A DNA stretch of 62,502 nucleotides, taken from an uncultured Flavobacteriales bacterium (GTDB lineage Bacteria; Bacteroidota; Bacteroidia; Flavobacteriales_D; Crocinitomicaceae). The translations under genes were made by a program, and so were the position numbers. Position 1 is the first letter of the stretch. Every line of letters starts with the position of its first letter. Shown here in pieces: positions 1 to 8,688 of this stretch. The notes under the pieces are model-generated. The model searched no databases and was not told where the DNA came from. It saw only the letters and a list, made by a program, of their open reading frames with translations. The stretch lies in assembly GCA_903823565.1 (NCBI GenBank), contig CAIJTF010000050.1:1-62502 (forward strand), given 5' to 3'.

Positions 1-1
1 C

Positions 2-409
2 GACAAAACATGTATTCAACACTTTAATACCGCCGTTACCTTTCAGTCCAAAAACCAAGAGGTTAGATATTGGCAGGCATACGCCACCCAATTCTTTAAC
101 GATTATCCCACTGCCAAAAAATATTACCGTTCAATGGCTAAAGAGTTTCCCAAATTTTGCGAGAGCTTTTGCCAAATGGGAAGCATCCATTGGGAAGAAA
201 AAGCGATCGATAGTGCGGTTTACTATTATGAGCAAACCCTAAAAGTTGACCCTGAGCATATTGAGGCAATGCATAATCTTGGGATGATTTACGAAGAAAG
301 AAAGGACTTTACCAATGCATTAACGCACTATGCCAATGTGCTTAAAATAGACCCCAAATATTCGCTTACGGTTGAACGCGTTACGGCATTGAAAAAGAGG
401 AAATGGTAG
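2..409 (+). CDS. TPR-repeat protein, C-terminal part (cut by window edge)
   Basis: The reading frame is open from base 2, so this is the last 135 residues of a longer protein and the internal ATG at 134 need not be its start. The visible part has tetratricopeptide-like helical pairs: a block with DSAVYYYEQTLKVDPEH is followed by AMHNLGMIYEERKDFTNAL and ALTHYANVLKIDPKYS, with the Y, A, G and P spacing of TPR units. TPR arrays are protein-protein interaction scaffolds; the partner cannot be told from here. The stop overlaps the start of the next gene (ATGGTAG), which suggests translational coupling. The missing N-terminus may hold a signal peptide or a catalytic domain. Confidence 0.8.
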   Translation, partial: DKTCIQHFNTAVTFQSKNQEVRYWQAYATQFFNDYPTAKKYYRSMAKEFPKFCESFCQMGSIHWEEKAIDSAVYYYEQTLKVDPEHIEAMHNLGMIYEERKDFTNALTHYANVLKIDPKYSLTVERVTALKKRKW

Positions 410-936
410 AAAGTCGTTTTCAACGTTGGGCAGGAGAAGTTATGTTTCCATTGATGGGGCTACTCTTTTGGGATTGGACCTTTGCTTTTGTCGCATGGTT
501 TTATTTTGGGGATCGGTTTTTTCAATGGGGGTTCAATTTCTTTAAGAAGGAAAACCCTAGATTTTGGAAGGCTCAATCCCTGATTACCTTGGAACTCCTT
601 TTGATCCTTTTGCTTATTCTCCAAACGCATTCCCCCATAACTACATCGCTTTACTCCTTTCTGTCGTATCGAGACATGGGCATACCGCAAGGGTATTTCC
701 TTGTTCCCCTTTTACTCATTGGTGAGGGGTTGAAATTTACGATGGAACGAAGGTTAAAGGTTTTTTTCCTGGAGAACCGCGTAGTTACCCTAATAAAAAT
801 TGGACTTTTAGGAATCTGTTTATCCTTATTTTGGATTGGGGTTACCAACACCCAACAAATTATTGCTTTTATAGGCGCCTTGGCCCTAACAAACCTATGG
901 ATTGACCTCAAAAAGGTGCCGGTTTCATACAAATAA
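403..936 (+). CDS. hypothetical multi-pass membrane protein
   Basis: I do not recognise a named family. The 177-residue product is very hydrophobic, with about five transmembrane segments: around residues 13-33, 59-75, 95-108, 128-148 and 152-168. They are separated by short basic loops ([21 protein letters not shown]), consistent with an inner-membrane protein. It overlaps the preceding TPR gene by 7 bases and is probably translated with it. The TPR protein may therefore be its functional partner, but that is inference from position only. Confidence 0.7.
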   Translation: MVESRFQRWAGEVMFPLMGLLFWDWTFAFVAWFYFGDRFFQWGFNFFKKENPRFWKAQSLITLELLLILLLILQTHSPITTSLYSFLSYRDMGIPQGYFLVPLLLIGEGLKFTMERRLKVFFLENRVVTLIKIGLLGICLSLFWIGVTNTQQIIAFIGALALTNLWIDLKKVPVSYK

Positions 937-953
937 GCTACTTTTGTAGTACG

Positions 954-2498
954 ATGAAAGACAAGAACGAAGAGCTGCGTCAAAAACGAAAAGCCAACCA
1001 CGTTGGCGGAGGAATAGCGAGGATTGAAAAACATCATGAACAAGGAAAACTTACTGCTAGGGAACGAATTAGTTTATTGTTGGATGAAAACACCTTTCAT
1101 GAAATAGGTGCTTTTGTTGAACAGCGTTCGACCGCTTTTGATTTGGATAAAAGTGTTTTTCCTGGCGATGGTGTAGTCACGGGATTTGGTAAAATTCATG
1201 GCCGTTTAGTCTATGTTTTCTCTCAGGATTTTACGGTCCTTGGAGGCTCACTATCTGAATCTCATTCGGCAAAAATTTGTCGAATCATGGACCTGGCGTT
1301 GAAAAACGGTGCTCCAATTATCGGACTAAATGATTCTGGAGGCGCAAGAATTCAAGAAGGTGTTGTGTCGCTTTCTGGTTATTCTGAGATTTTTTTTAGA
1401 AACACGCGTGCCAGCGGAGTAGTTCCCCAGTTTTCTATGATTATGGGACCTTGTGCCGGCGGAGCGGTTTATTCTCCAGCCCTAACTGATTTTGTTTTTA
1501 TGGTAGAAGACACCTCCTACATGTTCGTAACAGGACCTAATGTTGTAAAAACGGTTACCCATGAGTCCGTAAGTTCAGAAGATTTGGGGGGAGCAAAAAC
1601 GCATGCAGAAAAATCAGGTGTTAACCACTTCACCGCACAAAACGATGTGGAAGCCATTAAAAAGCTTCGTAGGCTCATTACCTACGTACCGCAAAATGCC
1701 TATGAAGAACCTCCGAAAACGACAACTTTTTCATTTTCTGAAAAACAATCTTCTTCCATAGAAAGAATTCTCCCTGAGAACAATACCATGCCCTATGATT
1801 GTCGCCAAATAATAAATCTTTTGGTTGATCAAGACAGTTTTCTCGAGGTGCAAGAAGATTACGCGAAAAATATCGTAGTGGGATTTGGACGCCTAGAAGG
1901 TAGAAGCATCGGTATCGTATCGAACCAACCCGCAGAATTAGCCGGAGTATTGGACATCAATGCTTCCAGAAAAGGAGCAAGGTTCGTTCGGTTTTGTGAT
2001 TCTTTCAATATCCCCATTCTCGTTTTAGAGGATGTTCCGGGATTTTTACCAGGAACCGACCAAGAATGGAACGGCATCATTAGCCATGGTGCTAAATTGA
2101 TATATGCGTTCGCGGAAGCAACCGTACCCAGAATAACCGTCATCACTCGGAAAGCATATGGTGGGGCCTATTGCGTAATGAATTCAAAATCCCTTGGTGC
2201 AGATCTAAGTTATGCGTGGCCAACCGCCGAAATCGCCGTAATGGGTGCTAGAGGGGCCGCCGAAATTATTTTCAAAAAAGAAATCCGCGACGCCCAAAAT
2301 CCTACCGAAAAATGGTTGGAAAAAGAGGCAGAATATGCCGAGGTGTTCGCCAATCCATATCGAGCAGCTGAACGCGGCATTGTTGACGATGTAATCCTCC
2401 CCTCTGAAACGCGTCAGGTTTTAATCAAAGGATTTGAAATGTTAGAAAAAAAAGCCGAAAACCTTCCATTAAAAAAACATGGAAATATCCCTTTATAA
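954..2498 (+). CDS. acyl-CoA carboxylase carboxyltransferase (beta) subunit, propionyl-CoA carboxylase type
   Basis: The 514-residue protein is a biotin-dependent carboxyltransferase. It moves the carboxyl group from carboxybiotin to an acyl-CoA such as propionyl-CoA. Two crotonase-like halves are present. The N-terminal half has GGARIQEG (129-136) and [11 protein letters not shown] (165-175). The C-terminal half has DVPGFLPG and [10 protein letters not shown] followed by MGARGAAEI. The length is normal for the PccB/MmdA family. Cys407 occupies the position (AYxVM) at which Streptomyces PccB has an Asp that helps choose propionyl- over acetyl-CoA, so the substrate is uncertain. The biotin carboxylase and carrier subunits are not in the window. 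A TActTTTG -7-like element lies at 939-946, just before the ATG. Confidence 0.93.
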   Translation: MKDKNEELRQKRKANHVGGGIARIEKHHEQGKLTARERISLLLDENTFHEIGAFVEQRSTAFDLDKSVFPGDGVVTGFGKIHGRLVYVFSQDFTVLGGSLSESHSAKICRIMDLALKNGAPIIGLNDSGGARIQEGVVSLSGYSEIFFRNTRASGVVPQFSMIMGPCAGGAVYSPALTDFVFMVEDTSYMFVTGPNVVKTVTHESVSSEDLGGAKTHAEKSGVNHFTAQNDVEAIKKLRRLITYVPQNAYEEPPKTTTFSFSEKQSSSIERILPENNTMPYDCRQIINLLVDQDSFLEVQEDYAKNIVVGFGRLEGRSIGIVSNQPAELAGVLDINASRKGARFVRFCDSFNIPILVLEDVPGFLPGTDQEWNGIISHGAKLIYAFAEATVPRITVITRKAYGGAYCVMNSKSLGADLSYAWPTAEIAVMGARGAAEIIFKKEIRDAQNPTEKWLEKEAEYAEVFANPYRAAERGIVDDVILPSETRQVLIKGFEMLEKKAENLPLKKHGNIPL

Positions 2499-2500
2499 AA

Positions 2501-3484
2501 ATGATAGAACTAATTGTAAATTTTAAAGATCAACTAAACGAGGCATTTGGAATCGCGGAACGAAATAAATTCAAAGCGCTTCCGAACGGAATTGAGAACA
2601 TCGTTATCTGTGGCTTGGGTGGCTCTGGAATTGGGGCAAAAATTGTCCAGGATTGGGTAAATCAAGAAATTAATGTCCCCATTTCTCTCGTTAATGGATA
2701 TACGCTACCGAACTTCGTTTCAAGCAAAACGTTGGTCATTGGTTCCTCTTACTCAGGGAATACAGAAGAAACCGTTATGGCGCTCCAAGAAGCAAAGAAG
2801 AAAAATGCCCATATTTTTTGTGTCTCAAGCGGTGGGCAATTAGCCTCATTTTGCACTGAATACGCTTTGGAAATATCCATAATTCCACCTGGGTTGCCCC
2901 CAAGAGGCGCCCTTGGATACTCCTTGGTTCAACTCCTCAATTACTTGACCCAACAAGGATTCATTTCGTCCAAAATATGGGGTGAATTAAAAGGAGCTAT
3001 AACCTTCTTGTCTACAGAGCAGGAAAAGATCAAAATCAAGGCGGATGAACTCGCTTCATTCCTTTACAAAAAAGTGGGTGTTTTATATGCGGAGGATGCC
3101 TATGAAGGGGTTGTCATTCGTGCGCGTCAACAGTTTAATGAAAATGGAAAGTACTTGGCCTGGCATCATACCATCCCGGAAATGAACCACAATGAATTAG
3201 TGGGGTGGGCTGGTGGCGACGACCGCTTTGCTGCGGTATTTTTCCTTGCAGAAGATATGCACCCCAGAAATAAAAAGCGTTTTGAAATCACCAAAGAAAC
3301 CGTGAAAGAAAAAACAGGAAGAGTATGTTCTCTTAATGCGGTCGGCGCCAATTTCACGGAACGCTATATGTACTTCATTCATCTTGTAGATTGGGCCTCC
3401 TACTATTTGTCTGAATTGAATAAGGTGGATATCATGGATATTAAGGTGATTAATCATCTTAAAAGTGAATTGAGTAAAGGATAA
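2501..3484 (+). CDS. bifunctional phosphoglucose/phosphomannose isomerase (SIS domains)
   Basis: The 327-residue protein belongs to the SIS-domain family of dual phosphoglucose/phosphomannose isomerases, which interconvert fructose-6-P with glucose-6-P or mannose-6-P. A glycine-rich GLGGSGIG (38-45) opens the first SIS domain, and SSYSGNTEET (82-91) is the phosphate-binding loop. GLPPRGALGYS lies mid-protein, and PEMNHNELVGW in the C-terminal SIS domain carries the catalytic-type Glu/His. The gene starts 2 bases after the carboxylase stop and is followed after 4 bases by lipB, so the three are probably one transcript. I prefer the dual isomerase to a GlmS-type enzyme because there is no glutaminase domain and the length matches the dual isomerase family. 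Confidence 0.85.
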   Translation: MIELIVNFKDQLNEAFGIAERNKFKALPNGIENIVICGLGGSGIGAKIVQDWVNQEINVPISLVNGYTLPNFVSSKTLVIGSSYSGNTEETVMALQEAKKKNAHIFCVSSGGQLASFCTEYALEISIIPPGLPPRGALGYSLVQLLNYLTQQGFISSKIWGELKGAITFLSTEQEKIKIKADELASFLYKKVGVLYAEDAYEGVVIRARQQFNENGKYLAWHHTIPEMNHNELVGWAGGDDRFAAVFFLAEDMHPRNKKRFEITKETVKEKTGRVCSLNAVGANFTERYMYFIHLVDWASYYLSELNKVDIMDIKVINHLKSELSKG

Positions 3485-3488
3485 TCGT

Positions 3489-4163
3489 GTGACCCCTATC
3501 GTTCGTTTGCACCACCTAGGAACTATTGATTATAAAGAGGCCTGGGATTTTCAAGAGTCCCTTTTCCAGCAAGTCATCGAAGAAAAAAGAAGGGGCCTCC
3601 GGCCCGTAAACCACCTGATTTTGTGCGAGCATCCTCACGTTTACACCTTAGGGAAAAGTGGTGATAAAAACCATCTTTTAGCCTCTGAAAAGGAACTTTC
3701 TACCTGGAATGCTTCTTTCTATAAAATCAATCGAGGCGGAGATATTACCTACCATGGACCTGGACAATTAGTCGTTTATCCCATATTCGATTTAGACCAA
3801 TTTTTTACCGACATACACAAATACATGCGATATCTTGAGGAAGCTGTTATTCAAACGCTATCCAAATATAGGTTGGAAGGATTTCGAATTGAAGGGCTCA
3901 CAGGCGTATGGGTTAACGCATTATCGCCTAGAAAAATTAGTGCCTTTGGGGTAAAAAGTTCAAGGTGGGTTACCATGCACGGCATTGGCTTTAACGTAAA
4001 TACCGATTTGCGTTATTTTGAACATATCGTTCCGTGCGGTATTACCGACAAAAAAGTAACGTCCATGTCCCATGAACTTGAAGAAGAATTGTCGATGCAT
4101 GAGGTGGCTAATACCTTTTGTTCAATCTTCAAAGATCTATTTGGCTTTTCATGGGAAAATTAA
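3489..4163 (+). CDS. lipB: octanoyl-[acyl carrier protein]:protein octanoyltransferase LipB
   Basis: LipB transfers octanoyl from ACP to the lipoyl domains of 2-oxoacid dehydrogenases and GcvH, the first step of lipoate assembly. The 224-residue product has HPHVYTLGKSGD, RGGDITYHGPGQLV, RKISAFGVK with the predicted catalytic Lys149, and VPCGITDKKVTS with the acyl-accepting Cys183, all in family order and spacing. The only reasonable initiator is GTG at 3489, four bases after the upstream stop; the protein then begins at the usual distance before the first motif. It sits in the operon-like run with the carboxylase and isomerase. lipA is not in the window. Confidence 0.95.
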   Translation: MTPIVRLHHLGTIDYKEAWDFQESLFQQVIEEKRRGLRPVNHLILCEHPHVYTLGKSGDKNHLLASEKELSTWNASFYKINRGGDITYHGPGQLVVYPIFDLDQFFTDIHKYMRYLEEAVIQTLSKYRLEGFRIEGLTGVWVNALSPRKISAFGVKSSRWVTMHGIGFNVNTDLRYFEHIVPCGITDKKVTSMSHELEEELSMHEVANTFCSIFKDLFGFSWEN

Positions 4164-4169
4164 AATAAA

Positions 4170-4571
4170 ATGAAAATTAGCGAACTTATTCCAAAGGTTG
4201 AGGGCATTGAAATTGCGGTTCTATTGGAAGACGAAGGGGCAGATTATTCCGTGTTTTTACGCAACGGAAAAGAGGATATAATAGAGGGTATCATTATAAC
4301 AAGCGTTGGTTACGGGGAGGATCCTTCGACAGGAGAGAAAATTCGGACCTCCACATTAAGACACTCGTTGGAAGTAATGTTGCCAAAGGAAATCGCCAAA
4401 ATAGAGCTTATCGTTCCGGAAGTTTTTGGTCTTTACAATGAGTATTGGGTTAGTTTTTGGATTGATGAACAACTTTTCGATAAGAAATTTTTATTTCTTC
4501 CGGATGCCATTCAACCAGAAAAACTCAAACTATTGCCTGATTTCGGAAGGAAAGGCATCCTTCTCAGTTAA
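4170..4571 (+). CDS. conserved hypothetical protein, 133 aa
   Basis: I do not recognise a characterised family. It is a small, acidic, soluble protein with no signal peptide or membrane segment. Alternating beta-strand-like stretches such as IEIAVLLEDEGADYSVFL, LEVMLPKEIAKIELIVPEVFG and YWVSFWIDEQLFDKKFLFL suggest a small beta-rich domain. It follows lipB by 6 bases and ends in a tail-to-tail overlap of 8 bases with the thioredoxin gene on the other strand. The ATG at 4170 has an A-rich upstream context. Function unknown. Confidence 0.65.
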   Translation: MKISELIPKVEGIEIAVLLEDEGADYSVFLRNGKEDIIEGIIITSVGYGEDPSTGEKIRTSTLRHSLEVMLPKEIAKIELIVPEVFGLYNEYWVSFWIDEQLFDKKFLFLPDAIQPEKLKLLPDFGRKGILLS

Positions 4572-4851
4572 CCATAGATAGCAATTCTTGATAGGGCATT
4601 AACCCGCTCCTACGCCAAAGCAATTGACCCGCTTTGTAATACAGCAGAGTTGGTACTCCACGAACACCGATTTGCGCGGCTAAAGCTTGGTTTTTATCGA
4701 CATCTATTTTCAAAATCCTTAGTCTTGAACCTTTTTCCTTTTTTAGCTGGTCCAATAAAGGACTCATAGCCTTACATGGTCCACACCACGTCGCATGAAA
4801 ATCCACCAAGGTAGGTGTCTCGCTGTTAATAATATCTGTGTATTTATTCAT
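4564..4851 (-). CDS. thioredoxin-family protein
   Basis: A 95-residue minimal thioredoxin fold with the canonical redox motif WCGPCK (22-27) and the cis-proline loop RGVPTLLYY. No signal peptide, so it acts as a cytosolic thiol-disulfide reductant. It is about ten residues shorter than housekeeping TrxA because the N-terminal strand is short, so it may be an accessory thioredoxin. Its 3' end overlaps the plus-strand gene by 8 bases. Upstream on its own strand it is separated from the lipoprotein gene by an intrinsic terminator, so it should have its own promoter. Confidence 0.9.
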   Translation of the reverse strand: MNKYTDIINSETPTLVDFHATWCGPCKAMSPLLDQLKKEKGSRLRILKIDVDKNQALAAQIGVRGVPTLLYYKAGQLLWRRSGLMPYQELLSMVN

Positions 4852-4901
4852 GCGTCAAAAATACGCGTATGAAAAACTGAATTGGGTAACATGGGTAACA
4901 A

Positions 4902-4925
4902 AAAAGGCGACCGAGGCCGCCTTTT
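4902..4925 (-). terminator. intrinsic terminator after the Ig-like lipoprotein gene
   Basis: An 8-bp stem AAAAGGCG/CGCCTTTT encloses an 8-base loop. Read on the minus strand it is followed by a T run (TTTTTTGTT). It lies 18 bases past the stop of the lipoprotein gene and before the thioredoxin gene, so it ends lipoprotein transcription. Confidence 0.75.
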
Positions 4926-4942
4926 CAAAGTATTTAAACCGA

Positions 4943-5650
4943 TTATTGTTTATCGTATATTGCCATACAAGTGCCTGTACCTCCAATGAGTGGGGCATTG
5001 TTATCATAAGTGTAGGTAATTTGTATCTGTGTCCCGGTATTGTTCATGGCTCCTGTTCCTGAAAAGGTAACGTCACCAATGGTAATGTTCACCGTTTGTT
5101 CGGGTACGGTAATACTGCCTCCATTAATGGTTCCTGTAGCAGTCCCTCCTACCAGATTGAAAAAGTTATCGATGTTTACTGCCGTGGAGGATCCTCCAGC
5201 CGTAATGCTAGGCGAGGACGAGAGGGGGAATTGGGTGCCGCTACAAGTGGTTGAAAGCGCCCATGTTACGCCTGTCCAATTCTCTGCCCCGATAATAACA
5301 TCAACCCGTCGTTTGGCCGTTGTTGTTCCATTAGAATTGGTTGCAGCGTAATTTACGTAATACGTACCAACCATACTGCTGTCTACTTGGTTATCCGTTG
5401 TTACAGGTACGGAAGAACCATCTTTATTCGCCGCTGTTGCACCAGCATCCGCATACGAGGAGCCCACATTGATGCTGACCGTGGCTTGACCATTAACCGT
5501 AATCGTTGGTTTGTATAAACAAGACCCATCGTCTTTTTTAGCTTTTGCATTATAATTTACAGCCGTACTGTCCATACAACCTTTTTTCTTGCATGCATTC
5601 AATCCCATGATACCGATTCCAAGTACCATTAATAGCAGTGATTTTTTCAT
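4943..5650 (-). CDS. Ig-like (DUF5011-type) surface lipoprotein
   Basis: A 235-residue lipoprotein. The signal peptide ends in the lipobox LNAC with the lipidated Cys20, followed by KKKG. Residues 25-45 form the Cys-bracketed motif CMDSTAVNYNAKAKKDDGSC, common in Bacteroidota surface proteins and reminiscent of small Ca-binding loops. Next comes an Ig-like bacterial domain of the DUF5011 type (ITVNGQATVSINVGSSYADAGATA up to RRVDVIIG). The remaining hundred residues are a Thr/Gly/Ser-rich beta domain with no family I can name. Probably outer-membrane anchored; function unknown. The gene is monocistronic, with terminators on both sides. Confidence 0.8.
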   Translation of the reverse strand: MKKSLLLMVLGIGIMGLNACKKKGCMDSTAVNYNAKAKKDDGSCLYKPTITVNGQATVSINVGSSYADAGATAANKDGSSVPVTTDNQVDSSMVGTYYVNYAATNSNGTTTAKRRVDVIIGAENWTGVTWALSTTCSGTQFPLSSSPSITAGGSSTAVNIDNFFNLVGGTATGTINGGSITVPEQTVNITIGDVTFSGTGAMNNTGTQIQITYTYDNNAPLIGGTGTCMAIYDKQ

Positions 5651-5676
5651 TTTTTATAGATTTGGTTGGGTAAATA

Positions 5677-5706
5677 TAAAAAAAGGCGGAAAAATTTCCG
5701 CCTTTT
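5677..5706 (-). terminator. intrinsic terminator after recA
   Basis: A near-perfect inverted repeat: a 12-bp stem AAAAGGCGGAAA/TTTCCGCCTTTT with a 2-base spacer. On the minus strand a run of T residues follows it. It begins 18 bases downstream of the recA stop. Confidence 0.85.
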
Positions 5707-5723
5707 CCTCAAAGAATTGCAAA

Positions 5724-6749
5724 TTAATCTTGCAATACACTTTCTGTGCCTGCCATTAATTGATCCTTTATGCGCTGTTCTAGTTCCTCGGACAATTCAG
5801 GGTTGTCCAACAATAAGGATTTTATAGCATCTCTTCCCTGTCCTAATCGTGTTTCGCCATAAGAAAACCATGAACCACTTTTTTTCAAAATATTCAATTC
5901 AACACCCAAATCAATAATTTCACCGATTTTCGAAATCCCCTCACCATAAAGAATGTCAAACTCTGCTTTTCGAAAAGGAGGGGCCACTTTATTTTTCACC
6001 ACCTTCACTTTGACTCGATTTCCAACGATTTCCTCTCCATCCTTAATCTGAGTGGCCTTTCGGATATCGATGCGCACAGAAGCATAAAACTTAAGGGCAT
6101 TACCTCCTGTAGTTGTTTCTGGGTTACCAAACATCACCCCTATTTTATCCCGTAACTGATTGATAAAAACACAACAACAACCCGCTTTATTGATGGATGA
6201 GGTAAGCTTTCTCAGCGCTTTTGACATCAACCTCGCTTGAAGACCCATTTGTGAATCCCCCATCTCGCCCTCGATTTCTGCTTTAGGTGTAAGGGCTGCA
6301 ACGGAATCAATAATAATAAGATCAATTGCCCCTGAACGAATTAGGTTATCAGTAATCTCTAAGGCTTGTTCCCCATTGTCCGGTTGGGAAATCAATAAAT
6401 TCGCAACGTCTACGCCCAACTTTTGCGCATAAAACTGATCAAAAGCGTGCTCTGCATCAATAAATGCCGCAATGCCCCCTTGGCGCTGAACTTCAGCAAT
6501 GGCATGAATGGCTAATGTTGTTTTTCCGGAAGATTCTGGACCATAAATCTCTACGACTCTGCCTTTCGGATAACCGTTGATTCCCAATGCTAAATCCAGC
6601 GTTAATGAACCCGTAGGAATAACTTCTACTTTTTCAACAGGACTATCGCCTAATTTCATGACGGCACCTTTACCAAAGGTTTTATCCAGTTTTTCCATGG
6701 TTAATTGAAGCGCTTTTAATTTTTCTGATTGCAATTCTTTAGTTGACAT
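5724..6749 (-). CDS. recA: recombinase RecA
   Basis: RecA forms ATP-dependent filaments on single-stranded DNA, catalyses strand exchange and triggers SOS autocleavage. The 341-residue protein is full length. It has the Walker A motif GPESSGKT (70-77), the Walker B region [10 protein letters not shown], the L1/L2 region with [13 protein letters not shown] and [26 protein letters not shown], and a short acidic C-terminal tail. ATG at 6749 gives the expected N-terminus. I could not see an obvious LexA-type operator upstream, and many Bacteroidota lack a canonical one. A strong terminator follows the gene. Confidence 0.98.
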   Translation of the reverse strand: MSTKELQSEKLKALQLTMEKLDKTFGKGAVMKLGDSPVEKVEVIPTGSLTLDLALGINGYPKGRVVEIYGPESSGKTTLAIHAIAEVQRQGGIAAFIDAEHAFDQFYAQKLGVDVANLLISQPDNGEQALEITDNLIRSGAIDLIIIDSVAALTPKAEIEGEMGDSQMGLQARLMSKALRKLTSSINKAGCCCVFINQLRDKIGVMFGNPETTTGGNALKFYASVRIDIRKATQIKDGEEIVGNRVKVKVVKNKVAPPFRKAEFDILYGEGISKIGEIIDLGVELNILKKSGSWFSYGETRLGQGRDAIKSLLLDNPELSEELEQRIKDQLMAGTESVLQD

Positions 6750-6805
6750 AATTTTTAAAGTTTAATAATACAAATTTCCACAAGCTAAACGTAAACTAAT
6801 TACGG

Positions 6806-7270
6806 TTAGTCGTTTTTTGTAAATAAATCCATTATTTCTTGTGCATGATTCTTTGTGTCGGGTTTTTCAATTACACTAAACAACTTCCCTTCAGTATTAA
6901 ATAAAAATGTTTTTCGATGGATACCGTCGTAAACTCTTCCCATAAATTTCTTAGTTCCCCATACACCGAAGGCATTTATCACCACTTTGTTCGGATCAGA
7001 AATTAAAGGGAAAGACAAGGAATATTTGTTGGAAAATTTGGAATGTGATGCAACGGAATCGGCACTAACACCAATCACATGTATTCCCGATTTCTTTAGG
7101 GTTACTTCCCCATCTCGAATACTACAAGCCTGGGCAGTACACCCCGGGGTATCGTCTTTTGGATAAAAATAAACCGCCAATTTTTGGCCTTTAAAGGCGC
7201 TTAATGTAATTTCTTCTCCGGAAGTAAGTATACCTTTTACGTCCGGGATTTGGTCTCCAATGGTTATCAT
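6806..7270 (-). CDS. bcp: thioredoxin-dependent peroxiredoxin (BCP/PrxQ)
   Basis: A 154-residue peroxiredoxin of the BCP/PrxQ class that reduces H2O2 and alkyl hydroperoxides with electrons from thioredoxin. The active-site block YPKDDTPGCTAQACSIRD has peroxidatic Cys44 and resolving Cys49 five residues later, the atypical 2-Cys arrangement of this class. Downstream are GVSADSVASHSKF and FLFNTEGKL. No signal peptide: cytosolic. It lies 56 bases upstream of recA on the same strand and may share its transcript. About 236 bases of AT-rich non-coding sequence separate it from the divergent pgk. Confidence 0.95.
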   Translation of the reverse strand: MITIGDQIPDVKGILTSGEEITLSAFKGQKLAVYFYPKDDTPGCTAQACSIRDGEVTLKKSGIHVIGVSADSVASHSKFSNKYSLSFPLISDPNKVVINAFGVWGTKKFMGRVYDGIHRKTFLFNTEGKLFSVIEKPDTKNHAQEIMDLFTKND

Positions 7271-7506
7271 ACAAACAAACTAATTGATAAATTTCTAATC
7301 AAAGCTAATGATTAATTTAATATCAAAACACAAATGCTGTAAAAAAGTTCAGCCCGAAAGCCCCTTGCCCTTTACAAAGCTCCTCCTTCCAAGGATTTTA
7401 ACCAAACGGAGCCCCATTTCAATTCAAATGGTATTTTTGTTACGGATAAAAAAGTAGCTTCACAGAAGCCTTCAACCCCATTAATAACGCATTTATTACC
7501 CAACCA

Positions 7507-8688
7507 ATGGAATTCTCAACGTATTCGTTTTCAACTAAAAAGGTCCTTCTCCGAGTTGATTTTAATGTCCCAATAGATAAAGTGACCTTTGAGATTTTGG
7601 ATGACAAACGCATAAAAGCCGCTCTTCCAACCATTAATCATATTATAAACCACAATGGCATTCCCATCCTTTTATCGCATTTTGGTAGGCCTAAAAATGG
7701 ACCTGAGAACCAATTTTCATTAATTCATATAGTCAAACGACTGGAAGAATTAATCCAAAAACCCATTATCTTTTGTAAAAACGTGGAGGAAGCTGAACGT
7801 AGGTGTAAAGACGTATGTCCGGGAGAAGTAATGCTGCTAGAAAATGTACGCTTTTATCCTGAAGAAACCCAAGGTGATCTTGCTTTCGCAGAGCGATTAG
7901 CCTCTCTGGGAGATTGCTACGTTAATGATGCTTTTGGTTCAGCACATAGAGCCCATGCCTCAACCACTCAAATTGCGCGACACTTCCCAACCGATAAGAT
8001 GATGGGCTTTTTAATGGCCGAGGAGCTGGCATGCGCCAACAAAATCCTTCAAAATCCACAAAAGCCCTTTACCGCGATTGTCGGTGGCGCAAAAGTATCG
8101 GATAAGGTTCTAATTATTGAAAACCTTTTAAATATTGCAAGCGATATAATAATTGGCGGAGGGATGGCTTACACCTTTGTCTATGCCCAAGGAGGGTCGG
8201 TTGGCAGTTCACTGCTTGAAAAGGATAAGGTAGATGTTGCACTATCCATTCTTCACAAAGCAAAGGAAAAAGGCGTCAACATTCACTTGCCGCAAGACAG
8301 CATTGCAGCCTCTTCGTTTCTAGAACATGCCGAAACAACCATTGTTCCTACTCATTCTATTCCTTACAATTGGATGGGATTGGATATTGGTCCTGAATCT
8401 ATAGCGCGTTTTTGTGAAGTTGTTTCGAAAAGTAAAACCATTTTATGGAATGGCCCAATGGGGGTTTTCGAATGGGAGCGCTTTGAGTTAGGCACTAAAT
8501 CCCTTGCTGTTGCCTTGGCCGAGGCGACGGAAAAGGGTTCTTTTACCCTAGTAGGAGGAGGAGATAGCGCTTCCGCTATAGCAAAATTCAAACTCTCCCA
8601 TCGAGTAAGTCATGTCAGCACCGGCGGAGGAGCTTTGCTCGAATTATTTGAAGGAAAGGAATTACCCGGAATTAAAGCCTTAACTTAA
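7507..8688 (+). CDS. pgk: phosphoglycerate kinase
   Basis: Pgk transfers phosphate from 1,3-bisphosphoglycerate to ADP in lower glycolysis. The 393-residue product has RVDFNVP near the N-terminus, SHFGRPKNG, ENVRFYPEET, FGSAHRAHAST, GGAKVSDKV, WNGPMGVFEW and the nucleotide-binding GGGDSASA (350-357), in order and without gaps. A TAttTTTG element at 7432-7439 could be the -7 box of its promoter, giving a leader of roughly 60 bases. It converges on gap, and both genes use the same TTAA tetramer for their stop codons. Confidence 0.97.
   Translation: MEFSTYSFSTKKVLLRVDFNVPIDKVTFEILDDKRIKAALPTINHIINHNGIPILLSHFGRPKNGPENQFSLIHIVKRLEELIQKPIIFCKNVEEAERRCKDVCPGEVMLLENVRFYPEETQGDLAFAERLASLGDCYVNDAFGSAHRAHASTTQIARHFPTDKMMGFLMAEELACANKILQNPQKPFTAIVGGAKVSDKVLIIENLLNIASDIIIGGGMAYTFVYAQGGSVGSSLLEKDKVDVALSILHKAKEKGVNIHLPQDSIAASSFLEHAETTIVPTHSIPYNWMGLDIGPESIARFCEVVSKSKTILWNGPMGVFEWERFELGTKSLAVALAEATEKGSFTLVGGGDSASAIAKFKLSHRVSHVSTGGGALLELFEGKELPGIKALT

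Noticed and set aside
2501..3484. GlmS or KdsD assignment for the SIS-domain protein
   Set aside because: No glutaminase domain and no CBS domains; length and PEMNHNE motif fit the dual phosphoglucose/phosphomannose isomerase.
4838..5062. Plus-strand open frame of 74 codons
   Set aside because: It crosses the thioredoxin start, a terminator and the antisense of the lipoprotein gene; no protein features.
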